Below are positions 25,799-33,619 of a DNA stretch of 35,632 nucleotides, in pieces. Position numbers and translations under genes: made by a program. The notes under the pieces were generated by a model. It was not told where the DNA came from and did no database searches. It saw nothing but the letters and a program-made list of their open reading frames with translations. Numbering within the stretch: the first letter of the stretch is position 1; the number at the start of each line of letters is the position of its first letter. This DNA comes from an uncultured Lachnospiraceae bacterium (lineage in GTDB: Bacteria; Bacillota; Clostridia; Lachnospirales; Lachnospiraceae): NCBI GenBank assembly GCA_930989745.1, contig CAKNMY010000017.1, positions 1-35,632 on the forward strand, written 5' to 3'.

Positions 25799-27535
25799 AT
25801 GGACTACAAAGCAATCTATGAATCATGGTTGGATAACCCCTATTTTGATGAAGCTACAAAAGCGGAGCTTCGTGCCATTGCAGACGATGAGAATGAGATC
25901 AAAGAGAGATTTTATATGGATCTGGAATTCGGCACAGCCGGTCTGCGCGGTGTGATCGGAGCAGGTACGAACCGTATGAATATTTATGTTGTGCGCAAGG
26001 CAACGCAGGGACTGGCGAATTACATCGCATCTGTCGGCAAGCAGAGCCAGGGCGTGGCGATCGCCTTTGACTCCAGAAGAATGTCTCCGGAATTTGCGCA
26101 GGAAGCTGCGCTGTGTCTGGCTGCGAACGGGATCAAGGCATATATCTTTGAATCTCTGCGCCCGACGCCGGAGCTGTCCTATGCGGTAAGAAAACTGCGC
26201 TGTGTAGCGGGAATCAACATCACTGCCAGCCACAATCCGCCGGAATATAACGGATATAAGGTATACTGGGAGGACGGCGCGCAGATTACTCCGCCGCACG
26301 ATACGGGAATCATGAGTGAAGTCAAGGCGATCACCGACTACAGCACTGTGAAGACCATGGATAAGGACGAGGCTGTAAAGGCAGGGCTTTACGAAGTCAT
26401 CGGACAGGCGATTGATGACGCTTATATGGAAGAACTGAAGAGCCAGGTAATCCATATGGACGCGATCAGGGAGATGGCAAAGGATCTGAAGATCGTATAC
26501 TCTCCGCTGCACGGCACAGGTAATATCCCTGCGAGAAGAGTCTTAAAGGAACTGGGATTTGAGCAGGTATATGTAGTCAAAGAGCAGGAGCTGCCGGATG
26601 GAGAATTCCCGACGGTAAGCTACCCGAACCCGGAGGCAGACGAGGCGTTTGATCTTGGACTGAAGCTGGCAAAAGAGATCGACGCAGACCTCGTTTTGGC
26701 GACAGATCCGGATGCAGACCGTCTGGGCGTACGCGTAAAGGACAGCAAGACCGGAGAGTACCATACGCTGACAGGAAATATGTCAGGATGCCTGCTGGAG
26801 GAGTATGAGTTGAGCCAGAGACTGGCAAGAGACGGCAAGCTGCCGGAGGACGGGGCTGTTGTCAGCACAATTGTAACAACTAATATGGCTGCTGCCATTG
26901 CAAAATCCTATGGACTGCGCTTTATTGAGGTGCTGACAGGCTTCAAGTTTATCGGACAGCAGATCCTGAACTTTGAGCAGAGCGGCAAGGGCACTTATCT
27001 GTTCGGATTTGAGGAGAGCTACGGCTGCCTGATCGGAACGCACGCGAGAGACAAAGACGCGATTGTCGCTACGATGGCTCTGTGCGAGGCTGCAGCTTAC
27101 TATAAGACGCAGGGCAAGACGCTCTGGGATGCGATGATCGATATGTACGAGAAGTACGGTTACTATAAGGATGACATTCAGTCCATCACGCTGAAGGGAA
27201 TTGAGGGGCTCGCTAAGATCCAGGAGATCCTGGAGACTCTGAGAAAGAACCCGCCGAAGAAGGTTGGAGCTTACGATGTCGTGACTACCAGAGACTACCG
27301 CGAGGACAAGATCGTGGATATTGCTACAGGAGAGACCAGACCGACCGGCCTTCCGAAGTCCAACGTACTCTACTATGATCTGACGGATGACGCATGGCTG
27401 TGCGTAAGACCGTCCGGAACAGAGCCGAAGGTGAAGTTCTACTACGGCGTGAAGGGCAATTCCCTTGAAGACGCAGATGAGAAGTCCAAGGCTCTGGGCA
27501 GGGAAGTTATCGATATGATCAATGCGATGATGTAA
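25799..27535 (+). CDS. pgcA: Alpha-phosphoglucomutase/phosphomannomutase family
   Basis: The 578-residue enzyme interconverts glucose 1- and 6-phosphate (or the mannose pair), feeding cell-wall and glycolipid precursor synthesis. The phosphoserine is Ser144 in TASHNP, the Mg loop is DPDADRLGV, the sugar loop GFEESYG, and the phosphate-binding loop RPSGTEPK. Length and motifs match Bacillus PgcA (about 581). AGGGAGG fixes ATG 25799; the earlier 25754 start overlaps the promoter. mazG begins 5 nt after the stop. Confidence 0.92.
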   Translation: MDYKAIYESWLDNPYFDEATKAELRAIADDENEIKERFYMDLEFGTAGLRGVIGAGTNRMNIYVVRKATQGLANYIASVGKQSQGVAIAFDSRRMSPEFAQEAALCLAANGIKAYIFESLRPTPELSYAVRKLRCVAGINITASHNPPEYNGYKVYWEDGAQITPPHDTGIMSEVKAITDYSTVKTMDKDEAVKAGLYEVIGQAIDDAYMEELKSQVIHMDAIREMAKDLKIVYSPLHGTGNIPARRVLKELGFEQVYVVKEQELPDGEFPTVSYPNPEADEAFDLGLKLAKEIDADLVLATDPDADRLGVRVKDSKTGEYHTLTGNMSGCLLEEYELSQRLARDGKLPEDGAVVSTIVTTNMAAAIAKSYGLRFIEVLTGFKFIGQQILNFEQSGKGTYLFGFEESYGCLIGTHARDKDAIVATMALCEAAAYYKTQGKTLWDAMIDMYEKYGYYKDDIQSITLKGIEGLAKIQEILETLRKNPPKKVGAYDVVTTRDYREDKIVDIATGETRPTGLPKSNVLYYDLTDDAWLCVRPSGTEPKVKFYYGVKGNSLEDADEKSKALGREVIDMINAMM

Positions 27536-27540
27536 CTGTT

Positions 27541-28227
27541 ATGGAGAGAAAATACACGTTTGAGGATTACCTGAATGTGGTGAGGACGCTGAGAAGCCCC
27601 GGAGGCTGCCCCTGGGATGGGAAGCAGACCCATGAAAGCCTCCGCCCTTATATGGTGGAGGAGGCGTATGAGGTACTGGACGGCATACGCATCCTGCAGC
27701 AGACGGGGCAGGCGGACAACCTCTGTGAAGAGCTGGGAGACGTGCTGCTCCAGGTGCTGTTTCACAGCGTGATCGCAGAGGAAGAAGGATATTTTCGGAT
27801 TGAAGATGTGATTGACGGGGGCTGCCGGAAGATGATCCGGCGGCACCCGCATGTCTTTCCGGAGGAGTCCGGACAGAAGACGGCAGAGAAGACGGACTGG
27901 GATGAGATTAAGCGAAGGGAAAAGGGATATGTTTCCCCTGAAGAGGAGCTGCGCGCAATCCCCTCTGAGTTTCCGGCACTCATGCGCGCCCAGAAGGTAT
28001 ACCGGAAGAAAAAGAAAATTTACGGAAATACGCATACCGCCGAAGAAAGTGCGGACAATATCCGTAACATGCTTACCGCGTTTCCGGAGGCAGACGACGG
28101 AAGGAACAGCGAACGGATTGCTGAGATTCTGTATGAGGTATGCGCTTTTGCAGAGGAACACGGCGTGAATGCAGAGCAGGCGCTGGCGGACCGGGTGCAG
28201 GACAGGATTCTGACCGAAAATCCTTGA
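27541..28227 (+). CDS. mazG: Nucleoside triphosphate pyrophosphohydrolase MazG
   Basis: The 228-residue enzyme hydrolyses NTPs or dNTPs to monophosphates and clears abnormal nucleotides. The first MazG domain is intact: CPWD (23-26), EEAYEV and EELGDVLLQV with the metal-binding acids. The second half (from about 140) keeps the RAQKVYRKKKK helix, but the EExxD metal motif of that repeat has become AEILYEVCAFAEE, so it is probably inactive. At 228 residues it is shorter than E. coli MazG (263). No good ribosome site is seen; coupling to pgcA is likely. Its stop codon lies inside the -35 of the hup promoter. Confidence 0.9.
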   Translation: MERKYTFEDYLNVVRTLRSPGGCPWDGKQTHESLRPYMVEEAYEVLDGIRILQQTGQADNLCEELGDVLLQVLFHSVIAEEEGYFRIEDVIDGGCRKMIRRHPHVFPEESGQKTAEKTDWDEIKRREKGYVSPEEELRAIPSEFPALMRAQKVYRKKKKIYGNTHTAEESADNIRNMLTAFPEADDGRNSERIAEILYEVCAFAEEHGVNAEQALADRVQDRILTENP

Positions 28228-28252
28228 CAAATATGGGAAGACAGTATATAAA
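28224..28252 (+). promoter_or_regulatory. Strong sigma-A promoter of hup with structured leader
   Basis: TTGACA (28224-28229), 17 bp, TATAAA (28247-28252). The -35 contains the mazG stop codon. The 80-nt leader has two small hairpins (28261-28267 with 28271-28277; 28284-28289 with 28297-28302). Confidence 0.8.
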
Positions 28253-28339
28253 TAAGGATAGGTTGCCTTCGGCAATCGGTGAGAACTGCACTCCGGGCAG
28301 TTTCGGACTTGAGAAAGACAAACCATAGGAGGAAATATC

Positions 28340-28612
28340 ATGAACAAAACAGAATTAGTTGCAGCTATGGCTGAGCAGACAAACTTATCGAAAAAAGACG
28401 CAGAGGCAGCTTTAAAGGCATTCGTTGATGTCGTAGCAGGTGAATTAAAAAAAGGCGAGAAAGTACAGCTGGTAGGATTTGGAACTTTTGAAGTTTCCGA
28501 GAGAGCAGCAAGAGAGGGAAGAAATCCGCAGACAGGTGAGACCATGACCATTAAGGCTTCCAAATCTCCGAAATTCAAAGCTGGAAAAGCGTTAAAGGAT
28601 ATGATCAACTAA
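28340..28612 (+). CDS. hup: HU-type DNA-binding protein
   Basis: The 90-residue protein is a classic [14 protein letters not shown], the GFGTFEV strand, the DNA-arm signature GRNPQTGE and the C-terminal [11 protein letters not shown]. It bends and compacts the nucleoid as a dimer. TAGGAGGA provides a strong ribosome site, and with a near-consensus promoter this should be highly expressed. It sits between mazG and rqcP, where Bacillus has no hup gene. Confidence 0.96.
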   Translation: MNKTELVAAMAEQTNLSKKDAEAALKAFVDVVAGELKKGEKVQLVGFGTFEVSERAAREGRNPQTGETMTIKASKSPKFKAGKALKDMIN

Positions 28613-28615
28613 TAT

Positions 28616-28855
28616 ATGCGATTAGATAAATTCTTAAAGGTGTCCCGACTGATCAAGCGCAGAACCGTTGCCAACGAGGCATGCGATGCCGGAAGAGTCC
28701 TGATCAATAACCGTCCGGCAAAGGCTTCTGCCCAGGTGAAGGCAGGGGATGTTCTGGAGATACAGTTCGGCAGCAAAGCCGTGAAGGTCGAGGTTCTGGA
28801 TGTACAGGAAACTGTGAATAAGGAATCCGCTCAGGAGTTGTACCGCTATCTGTAA
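28616..28855 (+). CDS. rqcP: RqcP, S4-domain RNA-binding protein (YabO)
   Basis: The 79-residue protein is an S4 domain with MRLDKFLKVSRLIKRR, the GRVLINNRPAK loop and VKAGDVLEI. It matches Bacillus RqcP/YabO, which binds 50S subunits carrying stalled peptidyl-tRNA and helps RqcH add C-terminal Ala tails. It starts 3 nt after the hup stop without a good ribosome site, so translation is probably coupled to hup. The position before yabP-yabQ-divIC is conserved. Confidence 0.93.
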   Translation: MRLDKFLKVSRLIKRRTVANEACDAGRVLINNRPAKASAQVKAGDVLEIQFGSKAVKVEVLDVQETVNKESAQELYRYL

Positions 28856-28864
28856 CCGGGACAG

Positions 28865-28893
28865 GAATAGAACGATATAAGCCCCCATATAAT
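28865..28893 (+). promoter_or_regulatory. Putative sigma-E promoter of yabP
   Basis: GAATAGA (28865-28871), 14 bp and CATATAAT (28886-28893) match the sigma-E pattern; the -10 differs from CATACAAT at one base. The start would fall near 28900, in the loop of the terminator hairpin. Bacillus yabP is sporulation-controlled. Confidence 0.6.
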
Positions 28894-28926
28894 GGAGAAT
28901 AGACCATTATATTGGAGGGCTTTTTT
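28879..28926 (+). terminator. Intrinsic terminator between rqcP and yabP that contains the yabP ribosome site
   Basis: Stems 28879-28884/28917-28922 (6 bp) and 28887-28895/28904-28912 (9 bp) with a small internal loop are followed by a T-run (28921-28926). GGAGG (28914-28918), the yabP ribosome site, is inside the right arm. Confidence 0.8.
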
Positions 28927-28927
28927 G

Positions 28928-29209
28928 ATGGAAGAGTTAAGGGAGACGGGACACAGCCTGATGATAAAAAACCGCAGGGACGGGAACCTTACGGGAATCC
29001 AGGATGTGCTCTCCTTTGATACGAACGAGATCCTGCTCAAGACCTCGCAGGGAATGCTTGCCATTAAGGGAAAAGAACTTCATGTGAGCCGGCTCCAGCT
29101 GGAACTGGGGGAGGTTGACGTGGAAGGCAGTTTTGACAGTTTCGTGTACTCTCAGGGCGTGGATAAGAAGCAGAAGAAGGAAGCCTTCATGAAGAGGCTC
29201 TTAAAGTAG
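28928..29209 (+). CDS. yabP: Sporulation protein YabP
   Basis: The 93-residue protein matches YabP: EELRETGHSLMIKNR, a central VLSFDTNEILLKTSQG and a beta-rich LHVSRLQLELGEVDVEG, with a basic C terminus. YabP and YabQ are needed for the spore cortex in Bacillus. The frame is open from 28892, but GGAGG at 28914-28918 selects ATG 28928 (9-nt spacing). It lies 3 nt before yabQ. Confidence 0.9.
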   Translation: MEELRETGHSLMIKNRRDGNLTGIQDVLSFDTNEILLKTSQGMLAIKGKELHVSRLQLELGEVDVEGSFDSFVYSQGVDKKQKKEAFMKRLLK

Positions 29210-29212
29210 ATT

Positions 29213-29716
29213 ATGAGCGCATATATGAGCCAAGAGCTCCTTCTGTTTGCAAAAGCCTTCTGGTATGGATCTGTACTTCTGATGATCTATGATATTCTGC
29301 GGATTTTCCGGAGATGCATAAGGCACGGCTGGCTGCTTGTCGCGGCGGAGGATATTTTGTACTGGACAAACGGCGCAATATACCTGTTTGCAAAAATCTA
29401 CAGGGAGAATAGCGGGATTGTGCGGGGCTACTTCCTGCTGGGACTTTTGGCTGGAATGGCCTTATACCACTGGGGCGTCAGCCCGGGCTTCGTAAAAGCC
29501 GGCAGCGCGGCCGCGAAATGGTTCCTGAAGCTGGTGGGGATACCGCTGAAAGTAATTAAAAAAATGATAAAAAGGTTGAAATTTTGGGCTTTTCGGTTTA
29601 AACTTCTAATTAGCGTTAAGGTTAGCAGGCAGAAATGCAGTAAGGAAGAGAGATATGAAGAAAAAACGCAGACCAAAAAGAAGAAGTGCCGCAAAGGCAG
29701 CAAATTACCAAAATAA
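29213..29716 (+). CDS. yabQ: Spore cortex biosynthesis protein YabQ
   Basis: The 167-residue protein has the YabQ plan: an N-terminal hydrophobic helix (FAKAFWYGSVLLMIYDILRI), a conserved AAEDILYW segment, another hydrophobic stretch (YFLLGLLAGMALY), and a basic C-terminal tail. It is a multi-pass membrane protein of the forespore envelope needed for cortex formation. The ribosome site is weak, so it is probably coupled to yabP; ATG 29225 is an alternative start. Its last 62 nt overlap divIC in another frame. Confidence 0.88.
   Translation: MSAYMSQELLLFAKAFWYGSVLLMIYDILRIFRRCIRHGWLLVAAEDILYWTNGAIYLFAKIYRENSGIVRGYFLLGLLAGMALYHWGVSPGFVKAGSAAAKWFLKLVGIPLKVIKKMIKRLKFWAFRFKLLISVKVSRQKCSKEERYEEKTQTKKKKCRKGSKLPK
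29576..29604 (+). promoter_or_regulatory. Possible vegetative promoter for divIC inside yabQ
   Basis: TTGAAA (29576-29581), 17 bp and TAAACT (29599-29604) lie 50 nt before the divIC start. The -10 is only 4/6. Confidence 0.3.
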
Positions 29717-29987
29717 AGCGGCGATGCTCGTGATCACCTTTGTCGTATGCATTCTTCTGGCGGTACTGGTAGTCGAGGGACATAAGGTCGACCAGAAGAT
29801 CGCGGCAAATGCCAAAGAGATCGAGAATGTGCAGAGCCAGATCGAGGATGAGAATCAGCGTACAGAAGACATTAAGGCGCTCCAGGAATACATGAAGAGC
29901 GATGAATATATCGAAAAAGAGGCCAAGGAGAAGTTGGGACTCGTTAAGGATAACGAGATTATCTTCAAGGAGAAGGACTCCAAGTGA
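29655..29987 (+). CDS. divIC: Septum formation initiator DivIC (FtsB-like)
   Basis: The 110-residue protein has a basic cytoplasmic tail, a single membrane helix (about 24-41), a coiled coil (about 45-80) and the C-terminal conserved helix with YIEKEAKEKLGLVKDNEI, the hallmark of FtsB/DivIC. It acts with FtsL and DivIB in the divisome. AAGGAAG at 29642-29648 is its ribosome site. It overlaps the 3' end of yabQ; since DivIC is needed in growing cells and yabPQ only in sporulation, it likely has a promoter of its own. Confidence 0.92.
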   Translation: MKKKRRPKRRSAAKAANYQNKAAMLVITFVVCILLAVLVVEGHKVDQKIAANAKEIENVQSQIEDENQRTEDIKALQEYMKSDEYIEKEAKEKLGLVKDNEIIFKEKDSK

Positions 29988-29999
29988 TTTCCTGCGAAA

Positions 30000-30065
30000 T
30001 TGTCGAAAAGTTTTTGAAACCGCCCTGCGGATTTGACAAAGTTTGCAAATGCCAGCATCTATAAT
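30000..30065 (+). promoter_or_regulatory. Spo0A-activated sigma-A promoter of spoIIE (two 0A boxes, 21-bp spacer)
   Basis: TTGACA (30033-30038) and TATAAT (30060-30065) are 21 bp apart, too far for normal sigma-A use but the layout known for spoIIE and spoIIG of Bacillus, which need phosphorylated Spo0A. A 0A box TTGTCGAA lies at 30000-30007 and a second, TTGACAAA (30033-30040), overlaps the -35. Confidence 0.75.
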
Positions 30066-30101
30066 ACCCCTAGAGAATGTCTAAGGGGGAAAGAGCGACA
30101 G

Positions 30102-31583
30102 ATGTATCAGATCATAATTGCCATGCTCGTAATCGGTCTTGGGCTGATTTTGCGGGACATGGCAAAAATTATTTTTTGGGGGAGAAAGCAGGCGCAGGAC
30201 AGCCTGTATGAGGAACATCCGCAGAAAGAAAGGATCGAGAAGTACGCAGGCTCCTTTCAGAAGCTCGCCAACACCTTTTACAGCATGCCCGTCCATGAGG
30301 ACAGGCTCAGCACGGAAGAGACAGAGGAGATTTTTGAGCGGCTGCAGACCGGCATCTGCGGAAGGTGCGCCAGGCAGGCGGTGTGCTGGAAGAATCGCTA
30401 CTTTCTGACGTACCGCAGGGGCTGTGAGATTCTTGCCGCTATGCAGGATGGAGATGGGGAGAAACTGCAGAGCGTGCAGGGGGAGCTGGCGGGCGAATGC
30501 CTGAACGGACAGCGTTTCATGGAGGCAATACGGGATCAGTATCTGCGCGCCCGCCAGAATATGATGTGGAATAACCGGATGATCGAAAACCGTCTTGCCG
30601 TGGCGGAACAGCTCAATGAAGTCGCTCATCTGATGAAGCGGATGGCGGAGGAAATCTATGATATCACCGGCGTACCCCGGGCAATGGAAGAAAAGGTGCG
30701 GAAAGCACTGAGAAAAGAGCAGGTGATCCTGAAAAGGATGTGGACGATGGACAAACCGGGGGAGAAGAAGCGATATTTTCTCACGATGCGCGCGCGCAGC
30801 GGACAGTGCGTGACGCTTCGGGAGCTGGAGAAAAAGCTGTCAGACCTGTGCGGCTGTCCGCTGGTGGCGGAGAAAGACCGCAGAACGATCCTGAATGGAG
30901 AGTATACGACGGTGCTGTTTACGGAGGATGTGAATTATAAAGTGCTCTACGGCGTGGCGCGGATCACTAAGGAGGAGGAAATGGTCTCCGGGGATAATTA
31001 CGCCTGCGCCTGTGAGAACGGCCAGTTTGTGATCTGTCTTTCTGACGGTATGGGATCCGGTCTGGAAGCCAGCCGGGAAAGTGAGACAGTGGTGGATCTG
31101 CTCGAGCAGTTTATAACGTCGGGCTTCAGCCGGGAGACGGCCGCCAGGATGATCAATTCAGCGCTGGTGCTCCAGCGCGGGGACGGCAGATTTTCTACAG
31201 TGGATATCTGCTCTCTGGATCTGTATACCGGAGTGTGCAGCTTTTTGAAAGCGGGAGCCGCGTCGACCTTTATCCGCAGGGATCAGTGGGTGGAGACGAT
31301 TGCGTCCACGAGCATCGGCGCGGGGCTGATGCAGCAGATGGACTATGATATCACGTCCAAGAAGCTGTATGACGGAGATTATCTGGTGATGCTCACCGAC
31401 GGTGTGCTGGATGCGCTTCCGATCCATCAGGAGGAGGAGACGATGCGGGAGATTCTGCTTCAGGTTCACGGCTCCTCTCCCAAGGAAATCGGGCGCAATA
31501 TTCTGGAGCGGGTCTTAAGCTACAGCAGTTACCACGCAGCGGACGATATGACAGTGCTGGTGGCTGGAATATGGAAGAAATGA
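30102..31583 (+). CDS. spoIIE: SpoIIE-type PP2C phosphatase, short form with one membrane helix
   Basis: AAGGGGGA upstream fixes ATG 30102, giving 493 residues. A single hydrophobic helix (about 2-19) is followed by a Cys-containing middle region (CGRCARQAVCW, about 86-96) and a PP2C phosphatase domain (about 290-493) with metal ligands Asp315 in SDGMGSG, Asp433 in LTDGVLDA and Asp481-Asp482 in ADDMTV. In Bacillus SpoIIE (827 residues) ten membrane helices precede these parts; here they are missing. The enzyme would dephosphorylate SpoIIAA to release sigma-F in the forespore. Position between divIC and tilS is the Bacillus one. Confidence 0.92.
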   Translation: MYQIIIAMLVIGLGLILRDMAKIIFWGRKQAQDSLYEEHPQKERIEKYAGSFQKLANTFYSMPVHEDRLSTEETEEIFERLQTGICGRCARQAVCWKNRYFLTYRRGCEILAAMQDGDGEKLQSVQGELAGECLNGQRFMEAIRDQYLRARQNMMWNNRMIENRLAVAEQLNEVAHLMKRMAEEIYDITGVPRAMEEKVRKALRKEQVILKRMWTMDKPGEKKRYFLTMRARSGQCVTLRELEKKLSDLCGCPLVAEKDRRTILNGEYTTVLFTEDVNYKVLYGVARITKEEEMVSGDNYACACENGQFVICLSDGMGSGLEASRESETVVDLLEQFITSGFSRETAARMINSALVLQRGDGRFSTVDICSLDLYTGVCSFLKAGAASTFIRRDQWVETIASTSIGAGLMQQMDYDITSKKLYDGDYLVMLTDGVLDALPIHQEEETMREILLQVHGSSPKEIGRNILERVLSYSSYHAADDMTVLVAGIWKK

Positions 31584-31599
31584 GATCGCGGAGTATACA

Positions 31600-33024
31600 A
31601 TGAGAAGGAAAGTGGAACAATATATTCGAAAATATCATATGACAGAAGCCGGCGAACGGGTCTGCATCGGGTTATCGGGAGGTGCGGATTCCGTTTGCCT
31701 TTTCCTGCTTTTGGAGGAACTGCGGCACAGCCTTGGTTTTACGCTGGAGGCAGTCCACGTGAATCACTGCCTGCGGGGAGCCGAGGCGGATGAGGACGAG
31801 GAATTTGTCCGGAATCTGTGCGCCGCCTGCGGCGTGCCCTGTACTGTGGAGCGCGTGCCTGTCGCCGCGCTGGCGGCAGAGCTTGGGATATCCGTGGAGG
31901 AAGCGGGCAGAGAAGCGCGCAGAGACGCGTTCCGGCGTTCCGGAGCGGACAGGATTGCCCTTGCGCACCACATGGATGATCTGGCGGAGACCATGCTGCA
32001 CAACATGGCGCGCGGGACTTCGCTTGCAGGGCTGTGCAGTCTGCGTCCGGTGCGGGAAAACTATATCCGCCCGCTGCTGTGCGTGCGCCGCAGTGAGATC
32101 GAAGAATATCTGCGGGAGCGGGGAGCGGCGTACCGCACGGACAGTACAAATCTGAATCAGACATACACGCGCAACAAAATACGCCACGGTATCCTTCCGG
32201 AGATGGAAAAGATTAACGCAAACAGCGTGGAGCATCTGTGCAGCCTCTCCGGAGACGCGTTGGAGCTCGAGGAGTATCTGAAGATCCAGGAGGAACGCGC
32301 GGCTGCAGACTGCCTTCAGAGAAATGAGGAGGGAGTCCTTCTTACCGACCGGATTCTGGAGCAGCCGCCTTTTCTGGCAAAGCGGGTGATCGCGCTGGCA
32401 GCGGAAGAAGTGTGCGGGGGCAGACGGGATATCTCGCGGGAACATCTGGAAGCGGTGTGGGAGCTGTATGGCCGGCAGACCGGAAGGTACCGCAAGCTTC
32501 CGGGAGGACTGCGCGCGCGGAGATGCTATGACGGCGTTCAGCTCTGGCGGGAGGGCGCGGGCAAAAAGAGCGTGCAGCCGCAGGAACTGCAGCTGGAAGA
32601 CGGAACAGGAGCGGCTTTCGGGAACTATCTCGTCCGCAGCCGGTATCTGTCCCGAAAAGAAGAACAAAACCTTAGAAACGAGTATACGAAATCTCAGAAA
32701 TGTGATAAAATACAAAAGTATGATAAAATTTGGCAGATTTTGTGCCTGGACAGCGCCCTGCAGCCGCCTGTCCTTCGGACAAGAAGAAGCGGAGACTTCT
32801 TTATTGTGAACAGACAGGGAGGAAGGAAGAAACTCAAGGAGTATCTGATTGAGAGCAAAGTTCCCGCGCAGCAGAGGGATGAGATTCCGCTGGTGTGCTG
32901 CGGCCAGGAGGTTTTCTGGATTGCGGGCATGCGTATCGGCGAATCCGCCCGGGTGACACCGGAATCCCGGCGCCTTCTTCTGGTGGAGCTCATCAGGGAT
33001 ACGGCAGGCATATCCGGCACATAA
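31600..33024 (+). CDS. tilS: tRNA(Ile)-lysidine synthetase TilS
   Basis: The 474-residue enzyme adds lysine to C34 of tRNA-Ile(CAU) with ATP, which switches its decoding from AUG to AUA. The PP-loop is SGGADS (26-31), with HVNHCLRG and HHMDDLAET typical of the family, and RNKIRHGILP at the end of the catalytic domain. The C-terminal TilS domain has RRSGDFF and KLKEYLIESKVP. An AT-rich stretch (about 32690-32735) encodes a short repeat (CDKIQ, KYDKIW) between domains. It follows spoIIE by 16 nt without a strong ribosome site. Confidence 0.93.
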   Translation: MRRKVEQYIRKYHMTEAGERVCIGLSGGADSVCLFLLLEELRHSLGFTLEAVHVNHCLRGAEADEDEEFVRNLCAACGVPCTVERVPVAALAAELGISVEEAGREARRDAFRRSGADRIALAHHMDDLAETMLHNMARGTSLAGLCSLRPVRENYIRPLLCVRRSEIEEYLRERGAAYRTDSTNLNQTYTRNKIRHGILPEMEKINANSVEHLCSLSGDALELEEYLKIQEERAAADCLQRNEEGVLLTDRILEQPPFLAKRVIALAAEEVCGGRRDISREHLEAVWELYGRQTGRYRKLPGGLRARRCYDGVQLWREGAGKKSVQPQELQLEDGTGAAFGNYLVRSRYLSRKEEQNLRNEYTKSQKCDKIQKYDKIWQILCLDSALQPPVLRTRRSGDFFIVNRQGGRKKLKEYLIESKVPAQQRDEIPLVCCGQEVFWIAGMRIGESARVTPESRRLLLVELIRDTAGISGT

Positions 33025-33055
33025 TATAATCTGAAGTATATGGGAGGAAATACAA

Positions 33056-33592
33056 ATGAGTGAAAAGATCAGAGTGTTGCTGAGTGAAGAAGAAGTAGAT
33101 ACAAAGATCAGAGAGATTGCGGCGCAGATCAGCCGTGATTACGAGGGAAAAGAGATTCATTTAATCTGTGTGCTCAAGGGCGGAGTATTCTTTACCTGTG
33201 AGCTGGCCAAGAGAATCACGGTGCCGGTAAGCCTGGATTTCATGTCAGTGTCCAGCTACGGAGACGACACCAAGTCCAGCGGCGTGGTAAGGATCGTCAA
33301 GGATCTGGATGAGCCGGTAAAGGGAAAGGATGTTCTGATTGTGGAGGACATCATTGACTCCGGACGCACGCTGAGCTATCTGATTGATATCATAAAAGGA
33401 AGAGGGCCCAAAAGCGTGAAGCTCTGTACGCTTCTGGACAAGCCTGAGCGCCGTGTGAAGGATGTGAAGGTGGATTATGTCTGCTTCAATATACCGGATG
33501 ACTTTGTGGTGGGATACGGTCTGGACTATGCCCAGAAGTACCGCAATCTTCCATATATCGGAGTCGTTGAGACAGAGCAGGGACAGAATTAA
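33056..33592 (+). CDS. hpt: Hypoxanthine phosphoribosyltransferase
   Basis: The 178-residue enzyme salvages hypoxanthine (and guanine) with PRPP to give IMP or GMP. The PRPP motif VLIVEDIIDSGRT is at 93-105; CVLKGGVFF near residue 40 and the C-terminal FVVGYGLDYAQKYRNLP complete the family pattern. GGGAGGA precedes the ATG. The tilS-hpt-ftsH order is conserved in Firmicutes. Confidence 0.95.
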   Translation: MSEKIRVLLSEEEVDTKIREIAAQISRDYEGKEIHLICVLKGGVFFTCELAKRITVPVSLDFMSVSSYGDDTKSSGVVRIVKDLDEPVKGKDVLIVEDIIDSGRTLSYLIDIIKGRGPKSVKLCTLLDKPERRVKDVKVDYVCFNIPDDFVVGYGLDYAQKYRNLPYIGVVETEQGQN

Positions 33593-33619
33593 GAAAGGCG
33601 GCTGAAAGGAGAAGAATCT

